The notes under the pieces are model-generated. The model searched no databases. It saw only the letters and a list, made by a program, of their open reading frames with translations, and was not told the DNA's origin. This document shows positions 34,603 to 42,968 of a stretch of DNA of 64,000 bases, piece after piece (the first letter of the stretch is position 1; each line of letters opens with the position of its first letter). The stretch comes from an uncultured Clostridia bacterium. Its GTDB lineage: Bacteria > Bacillota > Clostridia > Oscillospirales > Acutalibacteraceae. The stretch spans positions 62,001-126,000 of the forward strand of contig CANPVE010000005.1 in the NCBI GenBank assembly GCA_947581635.1, given 5' to 3'. The position numbers and the translations under genes are program-made.

Positions 34603-35223
34603 ATGATAAAATTTGAGCGAACGAGCGTGATGAATATTGAAAACGCAATTAGGGGAGCACGCAATCCCATGAACAGCTGGTCCAGGAGCGACAGCTTCTA
34701 CGACGATGGCGGTCAGTATATTTTGGGACCTAATGATTTGGATCTGGCAAAGAGACTGCGCAAAGCGGGCAGCGATCACCGTAAGTTTCTCAGGCAGATT
34801 TTTGTCTCGGTTGACATTACAGCGCCTCTGTATTGGTGGAAGGAATACGACACCTATAAGGTAGCTACTGTTGCCAATTCTACGAGTACTATGCACAAGG
34901 TGACGAGCAAGCCATTTGACATAGATGATTTCAGTCACGACCATTTATCTCCCGATGCTGAAAAATTCATGCGCGGTGTTGTAGATGAGCTGGAGAGAAT
35001 ACGCGTGAAATACTTAAAGACAAAAGATAAATCTGATTGGTACGATATAATTCAGCTTTTGCCGTCTAGTTATAATCAGATGCGCACTTGCACATTCAAT
35101 TACGAGACACTGATAAATATATATTACGCGCGCAATACCCACAAGTTGGAAGAATGGCATATTTTTTGTGATTGGATAAAAACTCTCCCTTACGCTGAAG
35201 AAATTATAATATGTGAAAATTAA
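34603..35223 (+). CDS. ThyX-like protein without the canonical RHR motif
   Basis: The 206-residue protein resembles flavin-dependent thymidylate synthase in overall order. An aromatic helix, APLYWWKEYDTYK, stands where ThyX has its W/RQ-RHR motif, followed by VANSTSTMHK. Near the C-terminus come LPSSYNQMRTCTFNYETLIN and ARNTHKLEEWHIFCDW, which parallel the ThyX substrate-binding end. The RHRxxSxNExS signature itself is missing, so catalysis is doubtful. Similar proteins are known to me from clostridial genomes and phages as uncharacterised. The ATG at 34603 follows GGAG; the gene comes right after the tRNA terminator. Confidence 0.7.
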   Translation: MIKFERTSVMNIENAIRGARNPMNSWSRSDSFYDDGGQYILGPNDLDLAKRLRKAGSDHRKFLRQIFVSVDITAPLYWWKEYDTYKVATVANSTSTMHKVTSKPFDIDDFSHDHLSPDAEKFMRGVVDELERIRVKYLKTKDKSDWYDIIQLLPSSYNQMRTCTFNYETLINIYYARNTHKLEEWHIFCDWIKTLPYAEEIIICEN

Positions 35224-35235
35224 ATACGCTTCTAT

Positions 35236-35266
35236 AGCGCCGGAGATCAGAAAATCCGGCGCTTTC
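35236..35266 (+). terminator. Intrinsic terminator after the ThyX-like gene
   Basis: A perfect 9-bp GC-rich stem AGCGCCGGA/TCCGGCGCT (35236-35244, 35255-35263) is followed by a short T-run. Confidence 0.72.
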
Positions 35267-35337
35267 ATCTAATTGAATGGCTATAAAAATTTTTGGCAAA
35301 AATATCATTATAACATTAAAAAAATGAATAATTTTCC

Positions 35338-35366
35338 TTTATTTTTTTTGAATTATATGTTATAAT
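35338..35366 (+). promoter_or_regulatory. Candidate promoter for the serpin gene
   Basis: TATAAT (35361-35366) has a weaker TTTATT -35 (35338-35343) at 17 bp spacing. The start codon is 34 bp downstream behind AAAGGGG. Confidence 0.5.
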
Positions 35367-35399
35367 TCATATAAACTTACCGAAAGGGGAAATAATTTG

Positions 35400-36650
35400 A
35401 TGAAAAAAATACGCCGGGCGATGGCTCTTTTTATTGCTTCTGCAATGCTCGTTGCATCTGTGGGCTGTCAAAAGGAGATCACTGCCAAAGACTTAACGGA
35501 AAACATTAGCGCCGAAAATGCCTCCGAGGTGGACTTGGACGATGATTTTTGCAAAAAATACAGCACGTTTGCCTTTAAACTTCTGCAAAATATGTACCAG
35601 TCCGACGAAGAAAATGTCATAGTATCGCCGCTGGCGGTGAGCTATAATCTGGCTTTGCTGTATAATGGTGCAGGCGGGAACACTACCGATCAGTTGAGAA
35701 GTATTCTGGGAACACCTATAGGCGTCAATGAGATGAATGTTTATATGCACTCCTACAAAGAAAGACTCACCGATTCGGATCTTACCAAGTTGTATTTTAA
35801 CAATGCTGTGTGGTTTAATTCTGACAAGAACACCACTCCTTCGGAAAGTTTTGTTCAGACGAATCTCACTTATTTTGGCAACGCCATGTACGAGGAAAGC
35901 TTTAATTCTGAGGCCGTCACAAATGTTAACAATTGGGTATCGAATGAGACAAATCAAAACGTGGAGTTTATTGCCGACGAACTGCCGGCAGATGATCCCA
36001 TGTATATGCTCAGTTCAGTAATGCTTGACGCGAGCTGGGCGAAACAATATTCGTATCAAAACGTCCAGGAAGGCACCTTCACAAATGCTGCCGGCGTGGA
36101 ACAGAAAGCACAGATGATGTCCGGCTTTGAATACTCTTACGTTTACGATGAAATGGCCAACGGGTTTATCAAGGAATACTCAGATGGCAATTATGCATTC
36201 ATGGCACTTCTTCCAAACGAAAACATGAAAATGAGCGACTATATTTCAAGAATGGCTGTTGGCGACAAATATGCACCGTTGCTTAAGAACAAGCTCCCTT
36301 ATGTCGTTGATGTTACCATTCCGAAGTTTTCTTGTGAGTATAGAGGCGGTATGGCAGATGTGCTTTCAAAAATGAAGCTGGGTCGTGCGTTTGATTCCAA
36401 CGCGGCCGACTTATCTATGCTCGGAACATCTGACGGTCGACTCTATGCAGGTGATCTTTTTGTACGTGCTTCTTTCAGCGTCACTGAGAAGGGCACCAGC
36501 AAGGGTACGGGCGCAACGGTCGCAGATGACAACAGTACAGCTACAAATACCCGTGTGGTTATGCTTAACAGACCGTTTCTCTTTATGGTGATCGACCTTA
36601 ATTACAATCTTCCTGTACTTATGGGAGTAATAAATAATATTGAGCAGTAA
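35400..36650 (+). CDS. Secreted serpin (serine protease inhibitor), probable lipoprotein
   Basis: The 416-residue protein has a signal peptide ending around ASVGC (Cys23, possible lipidation). A serpin fold follows: NVIVSPLAVSYNLALLYNGA, NAVWFN, ASWAKQYSYQNVQEGTF, and the C-terminal signature LNRPFLFMVIDLNYNLPVLM. The reactive-centre hinge is EKGTSKGTGATVADD. It therefore has small residues as an inhibitory serpin needs, with the scissile bond predicted near the ADDNSTATN stretch. Such serpins are known from gut Ruminococcaceae (for example in Eubacterium siraeum) and inhibit elastase-like or subtilisin-like enzymes. Target not known. Confidence 0.9.
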   Translation: MKKIRRAMALFIASAMLVASVGCQKEITAKDLTENISAENASEVDLDDDFCKKYSTFAFKLLQNMYQSDEENVIVSPLAVSYNLALLYNGAGGNTTDQLRSILGTPIGVNEMNVYMHSYKERLTDSDLTKLYFNNAVWFNSDKNTTPSESFVQTNLTYFGNAMYEESFNSEAVTNVNNWVSNETNQNVEFIADELPADDPMYMLSSVMLDASWAKQYSYQNVQEGTFTNAAGVEQKAQMMSGFEYSYVYDEMANGFIKEYSDGNYAFMALLPNENMKMSDYISRMAVGDKYAPLLKNKLPYVVDVTIPKFSCEYRGGMADVLSKMKLGRAFDSNAADLSMLGTSDGRLYAGDLFVRASFSVTEKGTSKGTGATVADDNSTATNTRVVMLNRPFLFMVIDLNYNLPVLMGVINNIEQ

Positions 36651-36701
36651 TTAACACCGGTATAAAATTGCGGCTCGTGTGAGTTTCTTCATCTGCAAAC
36701 G

Positions 36702-36731
36702 GTCGGTATCCGCTTTTTTGAGGATGCCGAC
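36702..36731 (+). terminator. Possible terminator hairpin after the serpin gene
   Basis: A 10-base arm pair (GTCGGTATCC / GGATGCCGAC, one mismatch) with a U-rich loop. The following sequence is only moderately T-rich (TGTGCTTTTA), so termination is probable but not strong. Confidence 0.5.
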
Positions 36732-36777
36732 TGTGCTTTTATATGATTTTTTCCGCTTGGAAGTGGGGGAACGATAA

Positions 36778-39075
36778 TTGATTAATATTTTTGTTGCCTT
36801 GGAAGATACGACATCATTTACGGAACAAATATGGGACTTTCTCAAAGATATATTTCAGTCTATGGGGGGAATAACTTTTTTCGCCCGATGGATAATTCCG
36901 ATTATAGCGATCGTTATAGTCTGGAGATGTGTCAGGTCTATGCTGTCAGGTCAGGAATCGCCTGAGATATGGGCATATCTAGATGTAAAGGGACACGGGC
37001 GAATGCCTGTGAGCCATTGGGAAAATACCATCGGACGCTCCCCGTCGAGCGATATTGTAATAGATTATCCCACGATTTCCCGATCACATGCCGTGCTCAT
37101 ACGGGACGAGAACAAGAGATGGACCATATCTGACCTTGGCTCCACAGGTGGAGTCACACTCAACGGCAATCCTGTCAGCGGCACGTCGGCTCTGCCCGCC
37201 GGCAGCGTACTGAAATTTGCCGATGTTGAGGCGCGGTTTCTGGTGACGCGCCCAAAGGATAATAAGAGAAATGCCAATCAGAAAGTCGCGAGACTTCTTC
37301 GACCCGTTCACACACTAATACTGTTAAGTGTTTTCATACTTTTAACAGTTGTCGAGCTTTTATCAGGTGGCGTTGTGGATAAGACTTCAGTCATAGTCTG
37401 CTTCGGCGGTCTTGGCGTGCTGATGTGGGCATATTACGCAGTGATGCGTATACTGGTAAAAACAGGCGTAGAGGTGGAGATGCTGGCATTTTTTCTGTCC
37501 ACCATAGGTTTTTCGGTGGCGGCGTCACCCACACCGAATGAGCTTTACAAGCAATTCTTTGCTTTCATATTGGGCTTTGGTCTTTTTGTTTTGATCGGCT
37601 GGTTTCTTCGCGACCTGAAGAGGACCACGTCAATTAAGATGTATGTTATGATAGCAGCAGTTGGACTTCTGTTTTTTAATTTGGTATTCGGTCAGGTAAG
37701 GAACGGCGCAAGGAATTGGATATCGGTTGGCGGCGTGTCGGTGCAGCCATCAGAGTTAGTTAAAATTGCTTTTGTGTTCATAGGCGCGGGTACGCTTGAT
37801 ATGTTGCTGACCAAGAAAAATCTTGCGTACTTTATCGGATTTTCAGGAGTTTGTATAGGAGCTCTCGCACTCATGGGTGATTTCGGCACGGCTTCCATAT
37901 TTTTTGTAGCGTTCGTTGTGATAGCGTTTATGCGCTCGGGTGATTTTGCAACAATAGCTCTGATTTGCGCGACGGTTGTATTTGGTGTGATACTTGTGCT
38001 TAAATTTAAGCCGTATGTCGCACGACGGTTTGAGGTATGGGGGCATGCGTGGGAGCACGCATACGATACAGGCTATCAGCAGACGCGAACTATGTCGGCG
38101 GCGGCGAGTGGAGGCATAGCCGGTGTGGGAATAGGCAACGGATGGCTCAGGAATGTTGTGGCGGCGGACACAGACCTCGTATTTGGTGTGTGTTGCGAAG
38201 AATGGGGTTTAATCATAGCCGTAATTTCAGTTATAGCAATATGCGCGTTGGCGGCTTTCACGGTAAAGAGTGCTGGCAACGGTCGTTCGTCGTTCTATGT
38301 AATAGCGGCGTGCGCTGCGGTAAGCATGATGGTATTTCAGACAATTCTGAACACATTAGGTTCAGTGGATATACTTCCGCTGACAGGCGTGACATTTCCG
38401 TTTGTGTCAAACGGTGGTTCAAGTATGTTGTCAAGCTGGGGGCTGCTGGCGTATGTAAAGGCTGCGGACACCCGCAGGAATGCAAGTTTTGCAGCTGCGA
38501 GGGAAAATTTCCAAACCAGAATGATGAGCGGTCAGCCTGTTTACAATGAATCTGGGCAGCAGGTATCTCAAATGGAAAATATGATAGGCCGCAGTGAGTA
38601 CGATTTTACCAAGTTGGGTGAGATTGCCGAACGCATACGTGTTAAATTAATAGATGCAGGTATAATCAACCCCGTTGCGGATATAGATTTTACTGAGAAA
38701 TCTGACGAGGGAGGAACAGGCTTTGTGGAAGCTTCGGAGTCTGAGCAGAAGAATGAAGATGAATATATCCCAAAAACAAAATCCACTGCCCAAATTCCCA
38801 AAAAAACTTCTGCCAAGGATATGACAAAACCCAATACTTCTTCCGCGCAGAATTCGTCCAAATCAAAAAACGGCAGCCAGAATGGAACTGAGAAGACAAG
38901 TACAAAAAAGATGCCAATGACTTCAGACACATCGGTTCAAGACTCGGCTGAGACCCCAAAATCCGGAAAACCAAACGGCACTGATTACAGAAGAGCGAGA
39001 CGTCACAATAGGTATATTGACTCTACAGATTCTGGTGACGGAGACACATACATTGGAAAGAAGCGCAGGTATTAA
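36778..39075 (+). CDS. FHA domain-FtsW/RodA/SpoVE fusion (SEDS peptidoglycan glycosyltransferase)
   Basis: The 765-residue protein has one TM helix (about 31-50) and a cytoplasmic FHA domain (about 84-157) with the phosphothreonine-binding motif TIGRSPSSDIVIDYPTISRS and GSTGGVTLNG. The SEDS transmembrane core (about 170-565) has NWISVGGVSVQPSELVKIAF and ends in PFVSNGGSSMLSSWGL. Last is a Ser/Thr/Lys-rich tail of about 190 residues that may be phosphorylated. SEDS proteins polymerise glycan strands together with a class B PBP, here the next gene 26 bp downstream. Starts with TTG after GGGGGA. Confidence 0.88.
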   Translation: MINIFVALEDTTSFTEQIWDFLKDIFQSMGGITFFARWIIPIIAIVIVWRCVRSMLSGQESPEIWAYLDVKGHGRMPVSHWENTIGRSPSSDIVIDYPTISRSHAVLIRDENKRWTISDLGSTGGVTLNGNPVSGTSALPAGSVLKFADVEARFLVTRPKDNKRNANQKVARLLRPVHTLILLSVFILLTVVELLSGGVVDKTSVIVCFGGLGVLMWAYYAVMRILVKTGVEVEMLAFFLSTIGFSVAASPTPNELYKQFFAFILGFGLFVLIGWFLRDLKRTTSIKMYVMIAAVGLLFFNLVFGQVRNGARNWISVGGVSVQPSELVKIAFVFIGAGTLDMLLTKKNLAYFIGFSGVCIGALALMGDFGTASIFFVAFVVIAFMRSGDFATIALICATVVFGVILVLKFKPYVARRFEVWGHAWEHAYDTGYQQTRTMSAAASGGIAGVGIGNGWLRNVVAADTDLVFGVCCEEWGLIIAVISVIAICALAAFTVKSAGNGRSSFYVIAACAAVSMMVFQTILNTLGSVDILPLTGVTFPFVSNGGSSMLSSWGLLAYVKAADTRRNASFAAARENFQTRMMSGQPVYNESGQQVSQMENMIGRSEYDFTKLGEIAERIRVKLIDAGIINPVADIDFTEKSDEGGTGFVEASESEQKNEDEYIPKTKSTAQIPKKTSAKDMTKPNTSSAQNSSKSKNGSQNGTEKTSTKKMPMTSDTSVQDSAETPKSGKPNGTDYRRARRHNRYIDSTDSGDGDTYIGKKRRY

Positions 39076-39101
39076 TTGTTGAAGGGAGGAACAATCGTCA
39101 T

Positions 39102-40481
39102 ATGAAAAAGGTGAAGCGGCGCGCTATGAGTGTGCTTGTGATAATACTTTGTCTCATTGTGGGCATAGGAACGTTTACCTACAGATTCTTTCGCGAAGGA
39201 AGAGATTGGGTAAATTTCACCGCCAATAAACACATATATTCAAACGGTGTGCTTATAGGCGGCGCTATTTACGACCGTGACGGAAATGCGCTGGTTCACA
39301 CAGTTGACGGCGTGAGAAAATACAGTGACAACGAGAGCGTTCGCTGCGCTACGATGCACATAGTTGGTGATAAAAAAAGCAACATCGCAACATCACTGCA
39401 AAAAGTGTATGCCGATCAGCTTATGGGGTATAATACTGTAAACGGAACCTATTCCGTTAGTGGCAAGGGCAACAGCATATATACCACACTCGACTCGGAC
39501 ATATGCGCCTCTGCGTATGAGCAGATCAAAGACAGGAAAGGAGCCGTGTGCGTATATAATTATAAGACCGGAGAAGTAATATGCCTGGTCAGCACTCCCA
39601 CCTATGATCCCGAAAATCCACCCACAATATCGCCTGAAGACGACAAATACGAAGGCGTATATATAAATCGCGCCATATCTTCTACTTTTACTCCCGGCTC
39701 GGTCTATAAGCTGGTGACAGCCGCTGCGGCAATAGACAACATAGATGACATATTCGACCAGAAATTTACCTGCAATAAGACACAGGTAGTGAACGGTCAG
39801 AAGATAGTATGCTCGGGTACTCATAGAAATGAAAATTTTGAACAGGCGCTCGCAAATTCCTGCAATATCGCATTCGGAAACATATCTCGACAGTTGGGTT
39901 GGAATACTACCGTCGAATATGCCAGAAAACTCGGAATAACCACTGCCCATGATCTCAGCGGAATTATCACGGCAAAGGGAAACATTGCCTCTTCTGGTGG
40001 CGACAATGAACTGTCATGGACTGGAATAGGTCAGAACACCGACCTCGTAAATCCGTTTGCCATGATGAGACTTGTCGGTACAATTGCAAATCACGGAGTG
40101 TGTGTTGAACCGTATCTTGTAGAAAAAATCACAAATTCATCGGGATTCCGTACTCAGCTTGGCTTATCAAACGGAAGCACTACGCGTTGCTTGAGCCGGA
40201 ACACGGCAGATAAGCTTTCCGACATGATGCGCAATAACGTCGTGAGCAAATATGGGGATTCCAATTATCCCCAAAACATGGAAATCTGCGCAAAAAGCGG
40301 CACTGCAGAACTGGACGGAAATAAGAAATCGCATTCGTGGTTTGTTGGCTTTTGTAGAAACGAAAAGTATCCATATGCTTTCGCAGTATTTGTGCAAAAC
40401 GGCGGCAGCGGCGCTACGGTGGCGGGTGGCGTTGCATCAAAAGTGATGGCGGCGGTCGAGGAAAAAGTTAATTCACAATAG
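39102..40481 (+). CDS. Class B penicillin-binding protein (peptidoglycan transpeptidase)
   Basis: The 459-residue protein has an N-terminal anchor (MSVLVIILCLIVGIGTF) and a transpeptidase domain. The active-site serine is in FTPGSVYKL (SxxK), followed by NSCN (SxN) and CAKSGTAEL (KTG-type). It is short, with no long N-terminal pedestal, like the PbpA/PbpI group that pairs with RodA-type SEDS proteins. It cross-links peptidoglycan outside the membrane, partnering the FHA-SEDS protein encoded directly upstream. The ATG follows GGGAGG. Confidence 0.92.
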   Translation: MKKVKRRAMSVLVIILCLIVGIGTFTYRFFREGRDWVNFTANKHIYSNGVLIGGAIYDRDGNALVHTVDGVRKYSDNESVRCATMHIVGDKKSNIATSLQKVYADQLMGYNTVNGTYSVSGKGNSIYTTLDSDICASAYEQIKDRKGAVCVYNYKTGEVICLVSTPTYDPENPPTISPEDDKYEGVYINRAISSTFTPGSVYKLVTAAAAIDNIDDIFDQKFTCNKTQVVNGQKIVCSGTHRNENFEQALANSCNIAFGNISRQLGWNTTVEYARKLGITTAHDLSGIITAKGNIASSGGDNELSWTGIGQNTDLVNPFAMMRLVGTIANHGVCVEPYLVEKITNSSGFRTQLGLSNGSTTRCLSRNTADKLSDMMRNNVVSKYGDSNYPQNMEICAKSGTAELDGNKKSHSWFVGFCRNEKYPYAFAVFVQNGGSGATVAGGVASKVMAAVEEKVNSQ

Positions 40482-40592
40482 TCATAAGATAATCATTGAT
40501 AATATTGGAATTACTGTGTCATAAGCTTCGATAAATATTACAAAATTATTGGAGATAAATTTTATATTTTATAAAATTTCCTGTTAACACTA

Positions 40593-40621
40593 TTGACAAA
40601 TTTGAACTTTTAGTGTAGTAT
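40593..40621 (+). promoter_or_regulatory. Sigma-A promoter for the SigH-like gene
   Basis: TTGACA (40593-40598), 17 bp, TAGTAT (40616-40621). It gives a leader of about 110 nt that contains a GACCT/AGGTC hairpin before the start at 40739. Confidence 0.75.
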
Positions 40622-40738
40622 ATAGAATAGCATTATTAGTTGTGTTTCTTTATGTAGCTTTTGGGTAACGTAATTTGGTTTGCACTTGTTTCGCCTGACC
40701 TCGTAAGGTCGGTCGGACAGCGTTTGAGGAGAGTTTTT

Positions 40739-41338
40739 ATGCGTTCTCTCTCGGAAATGTCAGACAATGATCTGATCGGACTTTCCAATGCCGACGATCA
40801 AGAGGCGTTTGCTTGTTTGCTCGGGCGGTACAGCTCCATGATATATGCCAAAGCGGTAGCAAAAGGGCGTATATGCGGTTGCGATGTTGACGATTTGTCT
40901 CAGGAGGCAGCGATAGGTTTTTTTAACGCAGTCAGAAACTATGACGCCTCCAAGGGAGTTGAATTTCGCACGTATGCTGCGATTTGTGTGGAGAATGTTC
41001 TTATTTCTGCGATGAGATCTTATGTCAGTCATAAAAATCAACCCCTCAACTACCATAGTGAGTTTGTAGATGCTGAGATTTCGGACAGTGTAGTTTCGTA
41101 TGTATTGTCTGAATCGTCGGGAGACCCCGAAGGGCACATATTTAAGAACGAAAGTGTCGGCAGCCTTATAAAGGCAATTTCCTCTCAACTTACTGATTTG
41201 GAAAAAGCTGTAATAAGTATGCGTATCAAGGGGTTCTCTTATGAGAAAACGGCGGAGAGGCTTGGCATAAGCGTCAAGTCGGTGGATAATGCGATTCAGA
41301 GAGTAAGGCAAAAAATGAAATCATTTGACTTTGATTGA
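40739..41338 (+). CDS. sigH: RNA polymerase sigma-70 family factor, SigH (Spo0H)-like
   Basis: The 199-residue protein has sigma region 2 (VDDLSQEAAIGFFNAVRNYD, EFRTYAAICVENVLISAMRS) and region 4 (LTDLEKAVISMRIKGFSYEK, KSVDNAIQRVRQKMKSF). The region order and the KSVDNAIQR motif match Bacillus SigH, the transition/early sporulation sigma factor. The gene begins at the ATG at 40739 after GAGGAG (40726-40731), although the frame is open from 40661. A divergent paralogue cannot be excluded. Confidence 0.8.
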   Translation: MRSLSEMSDNDLIGLSNADDQEAFACLLGRYSSMIYAKAVAKGRICGCDVDDLSQEAAIGFFNAVRNYDASKGVEFRTYAAICVENVLISAMRSYVSHKNQPLNYHSEFVDAEISDSVVSYVLSESSGDPEGHIFKNESVGSLIKAISSQLTDLEKAVISMRIKGFSYEKTAERLGISVKSVDNAIQRVRQKMKSFDFD

Positions 41339-41444
41339 GTTTTTTCTTTATTTATTACAAGTCCCCTCAAGACAACCACAGCATGACTACTGTGGTATGC
41401 GCTTCGGGGCAAACCATTTATTTTCTCAAAGTGAGGTTTTTACC

Positions 41445-41720
41445 ATGTACCAAGACAAAACTCTCAGATGCAAAGATTGCGGCAACGAATTCGTGTTTAC
41501 CGCAGGCGAGCAGGAATTCTACGCCAGCAAGGGCTTTGAAAACGAGCCACAGCGTTGCAAGGAATGCCGCGACGCCAGAAAGAATGCATCCAGACAGCAG
41601 CGCGAGCAGTACACCGCAGTTTGCGCGGCATGCGGCGGTGAGGCAAGGGTTCCGTTCAAGCCTACTGACGGTCGCCCCGTGTATTGCAGTGAGTGCTTTG
41701 CAAAGATGAAGGAGAACTGA
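41445..41720 (+). CDS. Zinc-ribbon protein with two CxxC pairs
   Basis: The 91-residue protein has a first zinc ribbon (LRCKDCGNEFVF ... QRCKECRDARK) and a second (AVCAACGGEARVPF ... VYCSECFAKM). The four CxxC pairs make two potential Zn sites. It belongs to the small bacterial zinc-ribbon proteins of unknown function (PF13451-like). The start is the ATG at 41445 after GTGAGG. It lies downstream of the SigH-like gene. A nucleic-acid-binding role is inference. Confidence 0.82.
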   Translation: MYQDKTLRCKDCGNEFVFTAGEQEFYASKGFENEPQRCKECRDARKNASRQQREQYTAVCAACGGEARVPFKPTDGRPVYCSECFAKMKEN

Positions 41721-41859
41721 TTTGGGTTGTTCAAGTTTTGTTCGTCCTTCAACTGTTGCTTTGCCAAAGGTAATTGAAATGAGATTTTTGTTGTTCTAAT
41801 TTTGTAAGAGGGATTATCAACAGAATTTAATTAGATGCAATCATTGGCAAGTTATCTTT

Positions 41860-41898
41860 ACCGGGAGAGAGTGATACCGCTCTTTCCCGGTATTTTTT
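41860..41898 (+). terminator. Intrinsic terminator in the gap before dpaA
   Basis: A 12-base stem ACCGGGAGAGAG / CTCTTTCCCGGT (41860-41871, 41880-41891, one wobble) is followed by ATTTTTTG. In the rest of the 375-bp gap (41721-42095) only the SigK-like promoter was seen. Confidence 0.88.
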
Positions 41899-42024
41899 GT
41901 TGTGTCAAAATTTTCTTTCTCCCATAATCTGATTGTAGGGGGAGAATTATAATTCATCGTTTATAATGAAGTCTGGAAGAAAAAGAAAGATTATGTCTAC
42001 ATTTTTGAAAAGATTTTCTGTCGT

Positions 42025-42051
42025 ACTTTTATTCCAGATTGGCATGAAATA
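42025..42051 (+). promoter_or_regulatory. Candidate SigK promoter for dpaAB
   Basis: CATGAAATA (42043-42051) matches the SigK -10 consensus CATAnnnTA at six of seven fixed positions, and AC (42025-42026) is 16 bp upstream as in SigK promoters. The leader would be about 35 nt. In Bacillus the dpaAB (spoVF) operon is SigK-dependent. Confidence 0.4.
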
Positions 42052-42095
42052 ACCTCACTCTGATGAAAAATAAGCCTTTTTAGGGGGTCATAATA

Positions 42096-42962
42096 TTGGA
42101 TAAATCCATATTCGCAGTAGTCGGAGGTGATGCGCGTCAGGCCGCATTGGCAAATATGCTCGCGGGCGACGGTATAACGGTATATTGCGCGGGTTTCGAG
42201 CAGTCGCCGCATTTGCTCACAGGCACGGCCTCTACCGATCCATTGACCGCTGTGCTGATGGCGGATACGGTAATACTTCCGATGCCGCCCACACGCGATG
42301 GAAAAACGCTCAATACGCCGCTGAGCACATATCGCATCGAGCTGGACGAAGAATTTTGCACGGCTCTGCGGGGAAAAGTTGTATTTGTAGGCATAGCGGG
42401 CAAACTGCGCGAAATATCTCCGAACTACGCCAAATTGAATATTTTCGATTATTACGCAAACGAATCATTTCTGGTTAGGAATGCCCAGGCGACCGCAGAG
42501 GGAGCACTGGCAGAAATAATCACTAATTACCCGCAAACTGTATGCGGCAGCAGTATCCTCATAACAGGATGCGGAAGGATAACGCGATTCTTGGCTCCAA
42601 TGCTCAGGAATCTTGGAGGCAAGGTCGCGGTAGCCGCGCGTAAATCAAAGGACTGGGCATGGATTCAGGCGCAGGGAATGGATTCTTTTTCGTTCAACAA
42701 AGCCATGCGCAGGGCAAAGGACTTCGATATAATAATTAACACCGTTCCGGCTCCGATTATAAACGAAAAATTTGTGGACGGAGTATCGGATAATGCCGTA
42801 TTGATAGATTTGGCTTCACTGCCGGGAGGCATAGACTTTGAGGCCTGCGAGCGCAGAGGAATAAAGGCGTGGCGTGCGCTGGGACTGCCCGGGAAGTATT
42901 CGCCCACTACCGCTGCGGAGATAATAAAGGAAACAGTGATGTTAATACTTGAGGAGGAGTAA
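42096..42962 (+). CDS. dpaA: Dipicolinate synthase subunit A
   Basis: DpaA is the dehydrogenase-like subunit making dipicolinic acid from dihydroxytetrahydrodipicolinate in the mother cell. The 288-residue Rossmann protein has an N-terminal half with FAVVGGDARQAALANML. The nucleotide-binding core SSILITGCGRITRFLAPML is followed by VAARKSKDWAWIQAQG and IINTVPAPIINEKF, typical of SpoVFA. A TTG at 42096 follows AGGGGGTC. The B subunit follows 6 bp later. Confidence 0.93.
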   Translation: MDKSIFAVVGGDARQAALANMLAGDGITVYCAGFEQSPHLLTGTASTDPLTAVLMADTVILPMPPTRDGKTLNTPLSTYRIELDEEFCTALRGKVVFVGIAGKLREISPNYAKLNIFDYYANESFLVRNAQATAEGALAEIITNYPQTVCGSSILITGCGRITRFLAPMLRNLGGKVAVAARKSKDWAWIQAQGMDSFSFNKAMRRAKDFDIIINTVPAPIINEKFVDGVSDNAVLIDLASLPGGIDFEACERRGIKAWRALGLPGKYSPTTAAEIIKETVMLILEEE

Positions 42963-42968
42963 ATTTTT

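Noticed and set aside
38037..38549. Alternative-frame open frame inside the FHA-SEDS gene
   Set aside because: The overlapping frame has the conserved SEDS motifs; this one has none.
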